From NCBI GenBank assembly GCA_023091735.1, contig JALKBU010000372.1, forward strand, positions 1 through 44,361: a stretch of 44,361 bases of DNA, in the 5' to 3' direction. The translations under genes and the position numbers were made by a program. The notes under the pieces are model-generated. The model did not search any database. It saw nothing but the letters and a program-made list of their open reading frames with translations, and was not told the origin of the DNA. This document shows, one piece after another, positions 30,164 through 41,700 of this stretch. Origin of the DNA: Trichomonas tenax. Lineage: Eukaryota; Parabasalia; Trichomonadida; Trichomonadidae. Position 1 is the first letter of the stretch, and the number at the start of each line of letters is the position of its first letter.

Positions 30164-31942
30164 AGGATTCCTGCATCAATAAGTCGGCTTTTGTATGAAA
30201 GACCGATGCGAACATATCAATTTGCTAACTAAAGATCCACTGAATGCTTTATTTCCAATTCTGATAACATTTGAATTCATTTTCATTGCAGTAAAAACAA
30301 ATGCATTATCTCCAATTGTCGCAACATTTAGATCATTCAGTTCTATTTTTGAAAGGGATGAACATAGAAAGAATGCATTATTTATAATACTGTTGAATCC
30401 TTTGTACTTAAAAACAACTTCTTCCAAATTGGGGCATTCAGAAAAACAACTTTCACATATGTAAGTAAATTTTCCATCAATAACAACTTTCTTTAATCTG
30501 GGGCAATTATAAAATGGCTGAATACCTAATGATCTCAATTTTGGTGGCAATTCAATATACGTTAATGTTGAACGCATGAAAACATAGTAATCAAATGTTA
30601 TAGATGAAATTCCTGGATCAAATTTCACTGTGTTGATTCTTTTTCCACTAAAAAACGAATATGGAATTTGTTGACAATTTGAAGGAATTGTTATGCTTGT
30701 ATCATCACTATCTTGAAGATAATCAACCATTACACCGTCGCAATATAGAACACTATCAACCATATTATATCTTGTTTCATTTTCGAATGAAAGAATTACA
30801 TTTTGGCATTGAGCAAAAACTCGAATTCCTAATTTTGTCTAAACAGGAATAGTGATGTTTCTCAACTCGACACAGTCGATAAATGTCAAATCTTCTATCA
30901 TTTCCAAAGACTTAGGAAATGTTATATTTCGTAGACCACTGCAATGTCCAAAAGCATAACGACCAATTATTTTCAAATTTTGTGGTAATTCTATACTTAA
31001 ACTACGACTCCAAGGGGAACAACTTTGTATGAGTCTTTTAATACCAAGATCCTCATTATTTTAGGAATTAAAGTAAACCAAAATGCATTTTCCTGAATTG
31101 TCATTTGATGATGAGGAAATATCAAAGTTTTTGCTCGACATCTTGTAAATGAAAATGATATGAGAACATTAACAGAATTTAAAATTGTATATTCATCTGT
31201 AATGCTATAACTAACAAAGCATATCATTGTCTTATCTATGTTATAAATTGTAGTTCCATCAGTTGAGAAATATTTGTTATTCGGATGAATTACAAATGAT
31301 GTAATGGGACACATTGTGAACGTTTTAAGTGAATTAACTTTTTTGGGGATATAAAAATACTGAATATTTATATCAGATATAGAATTAATGGATTTTAAAT
31401 TAGAATATCCTGACATTCTGATTGATGTAAGTTTTGAGCATCCTCCAATTGAACTTAATATCACAACAGAATCTGGAATATCAAGAAATGTGATTGATGA
31501 TTGATCAAAGACTGAGTTTTCAACTCCTTCAAGTTTGGAGGCAGTTGAACATTTGTCAATTTAGAGCATTTGAAGAAAGTATTCTCTTTCAAGGTTGTCA
31601 GCAAAAGGCAATTCCAAAAATCAACACTTTCGACGAAAGTTTCGGAGAAACAGTATGATTGAATGTCTGTTAGAACAGATCCTGACTCAAAAGATACAGT
31701 CTTTATTGAGGTTTGGCATAAGAAGAATGCGACTGTTTTGCGCTTCCTCCATTTATCACTTCAACTGATCTTGTCACAACAAAGCTTTGAACACCTGAAG
31801 GAAGTTGTACTAGTACTCTCTTTAGTGAATCCGAATCATATTTTACTCCATCAGTCATTTTCTTTCATCCATAGAAATAACAACCTTGAGAAGTTGACAT
31901 TGGGAAAAAATGACTTCTTACTCTTTGAATTTGAGTCATCAT
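30164..31942 (-). pseudogene. BspA-like leucine-rich-repeat surface protein, decayed
   Basis: From ATG ATG at 31942 the minus strand reads through many frame changes and stops. It carries repeats of the BspA/LRR_5 type: TDGVKYDSDSLKRVLVQLPS; KENTFFKCSKLTNVQLPPNL; ITFLDIPDSVVILSSIGGCS; YIPKKVNSLKTF; TYIELPPKLRSLGIQPFYNC; YICESCFSECPNLEEVVFK; IGDNAFVFTAMKMN. The repeats pair a Cys-containing surface turn with ..L..I.LP..L. The longest open pieces are 30997-31464 and 30176-30763. BspA-like proteins are a very large trichomonad family thought to act in adhesion and host or bacterial contact. This copy has at least four breaks and is not expressed as a full protein. Confidence 0.85.
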
Positions 31943-32127
31943 AAAGTTCTATGATATAAAGAAAAATTTTATTGAAGGAAAGTATAAATTAAATGGAATA
32001 AACTGGATACCCATAGGTGGTCCTTATATATGAATGCTTTTTAATCGGTTTTCTCAAAAGCATATGACATTAAAATACGTTATTTTGAAGCTAATTTTTC
32101 GTCCGACTCTCAAATTATTTTATTTTG

Positions 32128-32136
32128 TCAATTTTT
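32128..32136 (+). promoter_or_regulatory. Possible Inr-like motif
   Basis: TCAATTTTT lies 5-13 bases before the ATG of the phosphoglycerol transferase gene. It deviates from the strict TCAYTW motif at one position. Confidence 0.3.
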
Positions 32137-32140
32137 TTAA

Positions 32141-33937
32141 ATGTATATTTGGACCATTGATGTTGCTTTAAATGTTGAAGGCGGCTTTAATAATTTTGTC
32201 ATTTACAACACTTGCCCGCTTATCATTGGTCTCATTTATCTCCTCGTTCGCGGTTGTAGGCCAATATTAGAAATATTGAAATTTTTTATTATCATTATTG
32301 TAACACTTACATGGTGCATATCGTTCATTGCTCCAGAGGTATATCTTTTCGCTTTCACTAAGCAGAATTTTTCCACGGAAGATTTATTATTTGGTTGGAT
32401 TACAACTGTAGCTATCTTATTTGTGTATGAAAAATGCACCATTACGAAGAAGCCTTTTCACTCATCCTATCTTAAGAGAATCTATTCATTCATGAAAGTA
32501 GAAACATATGCTTTTTGTATTTCTATAGGTTTATTGATTGCATTTCTCAAAGAAGTCTATGTTATGTCAGGCCCTATCGAGCTCACTGAGTTAGCGTTGA
32601 TGATGAATCAAGCAGGCGAATACAAAGGGAACACTATGCTTCTTTTTGATTTTCTTGGTCGATATTCATATAACAACATTTTGATGTCAATTCTTTTTGT
32701 TCCAATATTGATGGGCGTTCACTACAGACTTCCAAAAATCCCGATGCGTTTCATCACACTTTTTTATGTTGTTGTCAGCCTTCGCGTTATCTTTATCATC
32801 GTTCATCCTGACACCGAATCTAGCGGCGAATGGTTTAATGAACACGCAATCTTTCCAGATCTTCACGCATCCATCTTACCTCCTTCCAAATTTAAGAATA
32901 TCATTATTTACCAAATGGAAAGTATGGATAATGGCTATGCATCAAAGAAAGTTGGCGGAAAGATGGACATTTCACGAATACCAACTCTCGAAAATATAAT
33001 TTTTGAGAATAAAACTGTCCACTTTTCAGATCGAGGAAATGGAACTTTAGGAGGAATATTCCAACTAAAAGCAACAAGGTTCACGACACACTCAACAGTA
33101 GCAAGTCTTTGTTCTATGCCGTATTTTGGAAAGAATACAGGAAAAACGGGTTTTAATCCATCAGATTTCTATGCAAATTATAACTGCCTCACAGATATTC
33201 TTGATAAAGTTGGATATGATATTACAATTACATATGGCACAACATATTATGACTATGGATTTGGAAGTGTTTTCGATTATCACAAGTGCAAAGATGTCAC
33301 TCCAAATCCAAGTGGTATTGGATGGGAATATGATCGCGTAATGGTGCCCAAATTCATTGCCAATATCAACCGATCTTCGCACAAGAACAAGCCATTTTTC
33401 GCGTTTTTCTCAACAATGGACACACATCAACCAGGGCGAATATGTCCAGATTGCCCCGACGATATTGAGCGAAGATTCAGAGCTTGCCGCTGTGCCGATA
33501 ACAGACTGCATGATTTCTTGGAATGGTGTGAAGCACAAAAGTGGTTTAACAACACAATCATTGTGCTTTATGGTGATCATCTTTATCGATCCACTGATCT
33601 ATTAAACGTTGCTGAAAAGCGCGTCTACTTTGCGATATATAACTCAGATATTAAGCCTGCCGCTAACCGAACATTTTATCGTAATTCTACACAGTTTGAT
33701 ATATATCCAACTATATTGCATGCAGCCGGATTTGAAGTTGTTGGTGGACGAATTGGAATCGGAACAAATCTTTTCTCGGACACGCCAACAATTTTGGAAA
33801 CTGATACTGCAGATACCATCGATAGAGAAGTTGTTGGATCAGCAATTTGGTACAGCAAAAATATCCTTCACACCAAATTTGGTGGCTCCGAGCCCAATGT
33901 TATTGGAAACTTATATGCCACAGAATATAATATATAG
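32141..33937 (+). CDS. OpgB/LTA-synthase-like phosphoglycerol transferase (sulfatase superfamily), membrane
   Basis: A 598-residue protein. Its N-terminal third has about six membrane segments (25-37, 44-66, 82-98, 122-142, 177-195, 202-221). An alkaline-phosphatase/sulfatase-fold domain runs from about 250 to 560. Key residues visible: metal ligand E260 in IIYQMES; nucleophile T315 in RFTTHSTVASLCSMP, which lines up with WTIAGMVASQC of bacterial OpgB; THQPG with H429; and YGDH (D479-H480). The Cys-rich ICPDCPDD and RACRCADN segments also match the OpgB pattern. Bacterial relatives transfer glycerol phosphate from phosphatidylglycerol to sugars outside the membrane. Here a role in decorating surface lipoglycans in the secretory pathway is plausible inference. 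The best-matching family is bacterial, so lateral transfer is likely. The frame is intact. Confidence 0.88.
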   Translation: MYIWTIDVALNVEGGFNNFVIYNTCPLIIGLIYLLVRGCRPILEILKFFIIIIVTLTWCISFIAPEVYLFAFTKQNFSTEDLLFGWITTVAILFVYEKCTITKKPFHSSYLKRIYSFMKVETYAFCISIGLLIAFLKEVYVMSGPIELTELALMMNQAGEYKGNTMLLFDFLGRYSYNNILMSILFVPILMGVHYRLPKIPMRFITLFYVVVSLRVIFIIVHPDTESSGEWFNEHAIFPDLHASILPPSKFKNIIIYQMESMDNGYASKKVGGKMDISRIPTLENIIFENKTVHFSDRGNGTLGGIFQLKATRFTTHSTVASLCSMPYFGKNTGKTGFNPSDFYANYNCLTDILDKVGYDITITYGTTYYDYGFGSVFDYHKCKDVTPNPSGIGWEYDRVMVPKFIANINRSSHKNKPFFAFFSTMDTHQPGRICPDCPDDIERRFRACRCADNRLHDFLEWCEAQKWFNNTIIVLYGDHLYRSTDLLNVAEKRVYFAIYNSDIKPAANRTFYRNSTQFDIYPTILHAAGFEVVGGRIGIGTNLFSDTPTILETDTADTIDREVVGSAIWYSKNILHTKFGGSEPNVIGNLYATEYNI

Positions 33938-34091
33938 ATTAAATAGACTTTCTTTCTAATTATAGTATTAATTAATATATGATTAAGGTATCATTCCTAG
34001 AAAAATTCATCGAGAGATTTTAAATTTGATATGAATAGTTTATTGTAGGATTTATTTTGAGATCATGTACAGTCAAAATAATTAACTCGAG

Positions 34092-34304
34092 TTATATTGT
34101 CCACACAGTTCTATGATAAAAATGAACATCAATGCCTATAAATTCATTTAAAGAACTTAAGATGTCATCAAAAGAGATTTGATTGTTTTCAACGTAATGA
34201 TAAGAAAACTCATAGTTCTGATTCTTATAACACTAATAAGAAAAAAATGTTACTCCATATTTTTGATCCTCTTTTGGATAAAAAAACACATTTAGAAATC
34301 CCAT
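34092..34304 (-). pseudogene. Small hypothetical gene with one nonsense codon
   Basis: From ATG at 34304 a 70-codon frame reads MGFLNVFFYPKEDQKYGVTF, then TAG at codon 24, then YEFSYHYVENNQISFDDILS and FIGIDVHFYHRTVWTI to TAA at 34092-34094. Apart from the single stop it is continuous and protein-like. Family not recognised; it may be a fragment of a larger lineage-specific protein. The surrounding 33938-34464 holds nothing else. Confidence 0.33.
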
Positions 34305-34464
34305 TAAAAGTCATTATAAAGTTCATTAAAACGGAGCCAATAATGGATTATCACTGATTAAGGACAACGATATATGTTCATGTGGTGTCACACGTTCTAT
34401 GTTTATGCTTCATTCTTTGATTCTCTGTTTGACTATATTTCGTGGCAGGCCAATATTTAAATAT

Positions 34465-35295
34465 ATGAAAATCATTGAGTTTCGAATTTTTCTTCCATTT
34501 TCAATGGAACAGACTAGAATCTCATCGCGTTACGCTATGGCCAGGAGATCCCACGAGGAGACAAAAGGAGGCGACGGAGTTGAAGTTGTAGAAAGAAATC
34601 CCTTCGAAGAAAACGGAAACAAAGGTTTAGAAGTTCACAGAATTTACCATATCAAAGCTCATGCGCCTTCATTCCTCAGATGGGCAATTCCAGAAAAATA
34701 CGCTGACATTCACGAAATTAACAGAAATGCATTTCCGCATTTTGACGTTAAATTCAGTATCCCTGACATGGGCAGCGACTTCGAACTCACAAACGAAAGC
34801 CATCACATTCCTTACAAGCAAGGAGACGAAATTCCTGAAAATATTTTGGGATTGCCTGAAGATGAGCTAAAAATAAGAAGGGTCGCTTACTTGGATCTCC
34901 TCAATGGCCCCAAAACATCGATGGGAGACTACAATTGCCACGGATTAAATTTCCCCGAAGCAAATATTCACGAATTAATCGGCCCAAAGGGCACAAATGA
35001 CGACGCTCATCCTCCTGAATGGGTTTTGCATTACGATGGTCCGATAACACTTTGCGTTAAAGCAATTCGAATCAATTTCAAATGGCTTGGTTTGCAAACA
35101 GCAGTCGAATCTTATGTCACGAGAAACACTTTCTACGACATTTTCCTGAGCTCGTACAGGGCCATGTACACATGGGTCCCTGAATGGCATTGGATGGACG
35201 ATGATGCGCTTGAAAAATACGAATTGGAAGCGAAAGAGAAATGCAACAGTCATAAATTCGACAAAAATGATAAAGAGTTTCCACAGAAACAATAA
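34465..35295 (+). CDS. Phosphatidylinositol transfer protein (class I PITP)
   Basis: It begins KIIEFRIFLPFSMEQTRI, matching the PITP N-terminus. The family regions follow in order: GGDGVEVVERNPFEENGNKG, then HRIYHIKAHAPSFLRWAIP, then IHEINRNAFPHFDVKFSIPD, then VAYLDLLNGP. The C-terminal half has FKWLGLQTAVESYV and YTWVPEWHWMDDDALEKYELEAKE. PITPs carry single phosphatidylinositol or phosphatidylcholine molecules between membranes and feed phosphoinositide signalling. The protein has 276 residues, near the usual ~270. The ATG at 34465 is chosen over 34399 because the family starts with M-x-I/L-x-E-(F/Y)-R and the 22 codons before it look unrelated. TCATTC at 34410 is a distant Inr candidate. 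The frame is intact; convergent with the HECT gene. Confidence 0.93.
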   Translation: MKIIEFRIFLPFSMEQTRISSRYAMARRSHEETKGGDGVEVVERNPFEENGNKGLEVHRIYHIKAHAPSFLRWAIPEKYADIHEINRNAFPHFDVKFSIPDMGSDFELTNESHHIPYKQGDEIPENILGLPEDELKIRRVAYLDLLNGPKTSMGDYNCHGLNFPEANIHELIGPKGTNDDAHPPEWVLHYDGPITLCVKAIRINFKWLGLQTAVESYVTRNTFYDIFLSSYRAMYTWVPEWHWMDDDALEKYELEAKEKCNSHKFDKNDKEFPQKQ

Positions 35296-35789
35296 TTGTT
35301 GATTGAAACGTTTGTTAAAGTAAACATGTAAATTACCTATATCAAATTCTATTTATTATGGCCAGGACATCATTATAATTCTGGGGATCAAAATCAACAT
35401 AAAAAGCATCAAAAATTATGAAAAACGCAATATTGCAAAGTTGTGGGAACTTTTTAATCCTAACATCAAATAGAGCAATTAAGTGTCTACAATTTATATT
35501 GAAATAGGGATCCAAATCCGGAAGATATTTTGGAATTTTCTTGATTTCCATTTTTGCAATCCTCCTTTTTTTATTATTATGCTCTATTTGATGTTAGAAT
35601 TTAATTTCTTATATCCGGACTTTTTTTTCCAGAAGTCCATTTTTTATCTTCCAGAATCTATTTTATCTTCCAGATTCGCATCCCTAAATGAAATAATTCC
35701 TAGATGCCAATTGTTAAATCATATATTTTTACATTTTGAAGCTAAAAACATCTTGATATCAATAAAAAGTGTTTATTAGAAAAAATAAA
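35296..35789. other. Intergenic region between convergent genes, with interleaved inverted repeats
   Basis: A 69-codon minus-strand ORF (35342-35551) has no recognisable family. Seventeen bases, CTAACATCAAATAGAGC (35460-35476), match the reverse complement of 35581-35597. About 22 bases near 35505-35527 (AGGGATCCAAATCCGGAAG) resemble the reverse complement of 35665-35690. The order A-B-A'-B' is not a simple hairpin. Confidence 0.6.
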
Positions 35790-38700
35790 TCAATCCTGCA
35801 TCTTTTCGCCATATTGCAATACTTGTATCAACTTTTCAACCAATATTTGTGGATTTGTATACATTGCACAATCGAACTGGCTGAAGCATGTGTGGGCACA
35901 TGGAAGAGGATAATGATTTTCGTTGTTAGTTTGTGTTTCAACTTTAACGATTTTAATCTTCTTGTTTTTATCGAAGTTGAACTTTGAGCTGCCTGTCATA
36001 AATCTGTATAATTTTTGTTGTTGATCCATTGTCAATAATTTGATTGCCTCAACAAGAACATTCACAAACTGAGTATTTTCTGGACAGTAGAGAATTGACT
36101 TGAAATCATCGATTGTGATATCGCCACCAGTTGCGAAAATTCTCATATAAAGAGAACAAAGTAGTTGGCGAGCGTTGAGAGGAACAACTTTGCCCAGACC
36201 GGTTCTTATATTTGCGCAAATAGAAGTGAGTTTGTTCAAGTAATCTTGATCATTGCACTGGACATTCAAACTTGGATTGTTCGAGGAAAGGTATTCCCAT
36301 AAGAACATAGGAAGGATCCATGGCCTAGGATTGTTTGTTGCAATGCATCCGCCAATCGCTGCACCAATCGCCACTGCAATATCAGTTGACAAGTTTACTG
36401 ATGGAATGCGACATTCTTCTTCGCAAATCAAGTAAGCTGGCTTTGAAGTAAAGAACTTATTCTTTGTATCCATAAGCTCATCGACCATAATACTCAATGT
36501 TTCTCTGAATGGGCCGCCACCGTCAATGACTTCAAATTGGATATCATTGACCGTGTAAAAGCGCGTTGGACTTGCCATATTGTAGAATCTGTTAGAGATT
36601 GTTTTGAATTTGTAAATGAAGCAATCAGTTGGCTGCAATTCTATTGGACGGTTGTTCATAGAACAATTAATTGTAGGCCAATTTCCTTCTTCGTCGCTAA
36701 ATTGATAATGAATCTGCTGTCTAAATTGCGCACGAATATCTTCAACATTTAATGCCCAAATTGGAAGGTTATCTTGGTGATAAGAAAGGAGGTTATCAAC
36801 AAAGAAAAGCGATAATGGAACGCAATTTATATTTGTATTTATTGGGCAATTATAAATCTTTGATTCACATATGTTCTTAAAAATTGTCTTGAAATTATCA
36901 TTGCTATAATTGGTGAATTGATCCCATTCTGCGACAATCTGTCTTGGGTTGGAAACATCAATTGAATAACCGAACTCAATCACATCATTGCTATTTGAAT
37001 TTGGTTTGAGAGTTATTATATTTCCGTTCCTGACTTTGACAAATGTTGGATAAGTGCTGAGATAATCATTACCATAAAACTTTGTTAATGGTTGAACCTT
37101 TCGATTATACAAAATGATAATATGAAAATCTTTCGGTGAAACATCTTCTCCTTTGTCAAATGCAGAATCGATAAAGTTTTTCGCAATTACTTCAATAAGT
37201 CTTGAATGATTTGCGATTGCCATGAATTGCTGAGTATTTGCTCTGAACAAACGATTGACATGATCCAAAATATATGCAATGAAATTGTTATCGTAATTAA
37301 TGTTTCGATTGAAGTATGATAAATCAATGAATCGAAGGAACTTCTCTGTATTGACTTGTGGCATTTTAGCTAAGAAAATAAGCATAAATGGCTCAATGAG
37401 AGCAGCACTTGCTGTCTTATAATCGACAAAGAAGTTAATCATTGCATCAAAATTGTTTGAATCAAATGCGCGCCAAAAGTTGTAATAGGCAATTTGACAC
37501 GATGCTCGAGCATCAGCAACTAATTGCGCAAGGCTATCGATCTTTTTAGAATTGGGATCATTTTCATATAGTTTGAGCTGTTCAATGAAAATATCTTGAA
37601 TTGCATTCTTATATTGAGTTGATTGCTGAATCAATTGATTGAATTGTGGATCTGCTACATTGCAATCAATCTGAATCGATCTGAACTTGGTTGCATACAA
37701 TTCCTCTGGTTTGCTGCATAATGGTTTGAGCAAAGAAAGAGTGAAGTTCTTCGAAATGTCGACTAATTCATTGATTGGCTGATCGCTCAGACCGAGTTGT
37801 GTTGCAATAGATGCACGGCTGATGATCGTATTTAGTGGAGTTTCGATTGGTTTTACTTGGAAAGAAGATAAAGAAATTTCTTTTTCTTTGTTGTCCAACT
37901 TGCAATTTGCAATATAATGCCAATCGGATTTGATATTTGAGATAAAAACTTCAGTGAAACCTGGAATGCTTGCGTTTGTGCCAATGCATATCTTGGGAAA
38001 TATTGAAGATAAATCAAAGTCGTGATTCTTCATTTTCAGTGGTCCCTTATTTGTATTTTGAACTTTTTCAATACAATATTCAATCGGATTATCATCTGCA
38101 ACTGTCAATGCAAACACATAAACAGGTTCATAGAGTTGAACCTCTGCCCATGAATCTTGGAAAAATGCTCTGCTGTTGTGATACTCTAAAGTGAAGTCAA
38201 AGCAATTTCCTTTGAACTGAGCGAATTTCTCAGGAGCAAAAATCACTTTGTTGAATAATGAGAGGAAAATGAAATTCTTTTCTTGATCAATCAAACCAAT
38301 ATACTTCATCGAATTATTGATTTTGCTGATCTTGAATCTGAAGCTCTGATTGTTTGCAATCGGACTTGAATAGATAAAGAATGAAGATGCTGATTTATGC
38401 CCACAAAATTGCCTATCGAATGACTTCTGTGTCGTTATTGGCATGTTAAGTGGAATGAAACCATTTCCATTGCTTTTAATGCCAATGTGCAGCTTCAGTT
38501 CAGCGATTCTTCTCAATATTTGATCAACTTGTTGAGCAGTTTGTTTAGCTTGGTTGACAATTTGAATAATCTTGGAGACTCCAGTGAGTGCGATTCTGAA
38601 ATCAGTTTTATTTGGTGCAAGATCAGAAAGATGAAGGATAAATGACGCTAAGACAACTGACTTCACAAATAGCTTGGGATCGTTACATCCAAAATTGATA

Positions 38701-41700
38701 GTTTCAATGAGAGAAGAAACTTTTGAAATCAGTTCCGGATTAATAACTGTCTTTGGAGGAGGAGTTTTGAATTGTGGTTGACCGCCATTAATGTTCATTG
38801 TGATACTTGAATCGAATATATATGCGCCATGAACAACCATTGCACCGAGACATTGATCATTTAGATCTTTACCAATAAATGTTTGCGCCTGTTGAGACAT
38901 TCCTTGGTTCATTCTTATCATATTGACATATTTCTCGATGTTTTTAATATCCTTGCTATTGGTATACGCAGCATTGCCAATCCTTGTCAGCATTTCGACA
39001 AGATTGAGGTTTTCCTCATCTTGCGGTTTCGGAAGTAATTTGATGGATTCATTGCTCGAAGTTATGGAAAGAGCAATTATACCTGCATTTTTGAGGATTA
39101 TATTCTTGCTCTTGGAGCATCTCAATGCAAATGACTTCGTTGTTTCAGCGTCATCAGAATACTTTAATGCAAGCATTTGTAACAGTGTATCTCCTGTTTC
39201 AAAGAGTGAACCAGCATATTCTGAATTCTTATAATTGGCATTACTAAAGTCCAGTTTGCTTGCCAGTGTTCTTGCTAAACTATATAATTTATTTTCGCAG
39301 AATTGATTGATAATTTCGGTGATACTGCTAACTAATCTGTTCTGCTTTTCGATCTCTGACTCTATTCTGCTTTTCGATCTCTGACTGATATCTTGTATTT
39401 TAATATTTTCTTTGGACTTGATAAATTTAATTGTATCAACAAGGAGATTTTCATCTGGTTTTGATGATGCAGCATATTTTGACAAGCTCTCGGCTCTTTC
39501 CAACATTATTTTGAGCCGCTCATTTTTACTTTGACAGAATTGAACAACGTCAGACACAAGTGGCATAAATTTGGTTAAAGTTTTGACCATTTCATTCTTG
39601 TTTTGTGGATCTTCTTTATTTTTATTCATGCTGTTATCATAGTGCGTGTAAATCACATCTAAGTATCCACAGAAATAGAAGACTGGTAGATATATCTCAA
39701 ATAGCGCTTCTTGTGCTTCCTTGCTGAGTTTCCTTATTGTATTTGGTTTCTTTAAATTCGTCAAGATGGGAGCGTATTCATCATTCAAGATATCGATATA
39801 TTCTGGCTTTGGCGTTCCGTTAAACTCTTTACACTTTGATAAATACACATATTCATTTTTCTTTGGGATGAAGTAGATATTTGTGCATTTTGCAATTACA
39901 AATGGTAAAAAGCACAGCAATACATGATTCCTTGTGGTTGGGCTCTGAGCTGTATTTTGAACTTGAGTTGAACTGATTTGTATCTCTGCTAAAGAATTGT
40001 TGCAAATTACCATAATATCAATATTCGATGCTTCGATTTCTGTCATGTTGGAGGTAAATTTTTGATTGTTCATATATGCATTAAATTTATTGGGCTCTGA
40101 GATGCTAATTTTGCCAACATTGAATTCTTTGAAATCAGTACTGATTTTAGTGATGAGATCTGCTTCGATTTGAGGTGTAATGAAAATGGGGATTGACATA
40201 TCCATTGTGATTTCGTCTATATCGTCGCACGAGAATGCTTTGTCCAATTGATGGAAATTATTTGCTGAATTCTTCAATGCAACTTTGATCATTTCGCAAT
40301 CATATAATGTGAATAATTCTAATACTTTATTGGCCACATGTTCTTTTATCTTTGATACTGCTATTATTGCCAAAAACTTGAATAGTAATTTTTGAAATTC
40401 AGATACATATTCGGTGTTCTTACTTGCTTCTCTGAGAACTAAAAACAGTGTATTTAAGAAGCAATCGAACTCTTTGTCATACAGTGGATCATTCAAGAAG
40501 TAATAAAAAGCATCTAATTCATCAGAACACCATTTACACTTTTCTTTGAGACCTAAAGAAATGACTTTTTCTTGAAGATTGAAAAACAAAGAATTTGGGA
40601 GTTTCAAGATCTCACCATGTAATGATTTATCACTCAATAGCTTCTGGTTTATCAATGAATTGATGTTCGATGTATAAATTGATGATGGAACTGTCTTAAC
40701 GAGAAGATAGAGGCAGTCTTTATTGTTGGCGACACTATTAATGAAAATCTCGAATTTTGATCTTAGATCTTTCTGAAAGACTTCATTTGTTGCAAGGATT
40801 TGTCTAATGCACAATATCGACAACTTTAGAATGAAGATACGATAGTACTGCTTAATACAATAAAGATCGGCATTAGAAATTTCAATTCTTGAAATGAATT
40901 GACTAAACTCGAGAAGATACTCTAACAACATTGTAGGGTTTGAGGCAATGTATGTTCTGTATGAGTATGAATTCTTAAGAAGGTGAAAAATTACATTATT
41001 AAATTCATTTGCGATTTTGAGTGATATAAATGAAGCAGCTGTGTAAGAACTGTTAGCGAATGTTGGAGGAATAGATACCATATGTAATGGAAGCTTGTAT
41101 ACTGTAAAATTAAATATTCTGATTTTTCCATTATAATGGATGAATTTTGTCACCTTGTCACTGTCTCCATTTGAATTAACATATGAACCATCATAAGGAT
41201 AATAGAAAATTTGACTTTCATAATGAACAAGATTTCCTGGTAAGAACAAATCGACGGAATTCGTATAGAAAACTACAACATATCCTTCGTGTACTCTGAC
41301 CTTGACGAACAGATCTTCAAAATATGAAACTTCAGCGTATGATGAAAAATTTTGGAAATCAGCTGTGATATAATCATATAAAGAACCATCTATTGCTGAT
41401 AAAATATGAAAATCGCTGTTAAACACATATATTTCATTAATTTTCGAAGGAATTCCTTCTTTTATGTCGAATTTTTTGTGCCTCGTATATAAAATGCTAT
41501 TTTCTAGATCTGCAATCAATATATCATCGTTATAAAGTGCGAGAACATAATCAACAATCTTTCCTTTGTCTGCATAATCAGTAATATGGAACGATTTTGT
41601 TGGGACTTCATCCAAGCACATTTTGAGTTTGTTGAAAAGACTTTCATTGTGATATATATCTGTAATGTTTGCGAGTTCTTCTTCTTGTACTTTAAAAATA

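Noticed and set aside
36253..39234. Several plus-strand ORFs of 60-103 codons
   Set aside because: All are antisense to the intact HECT ligase frame.
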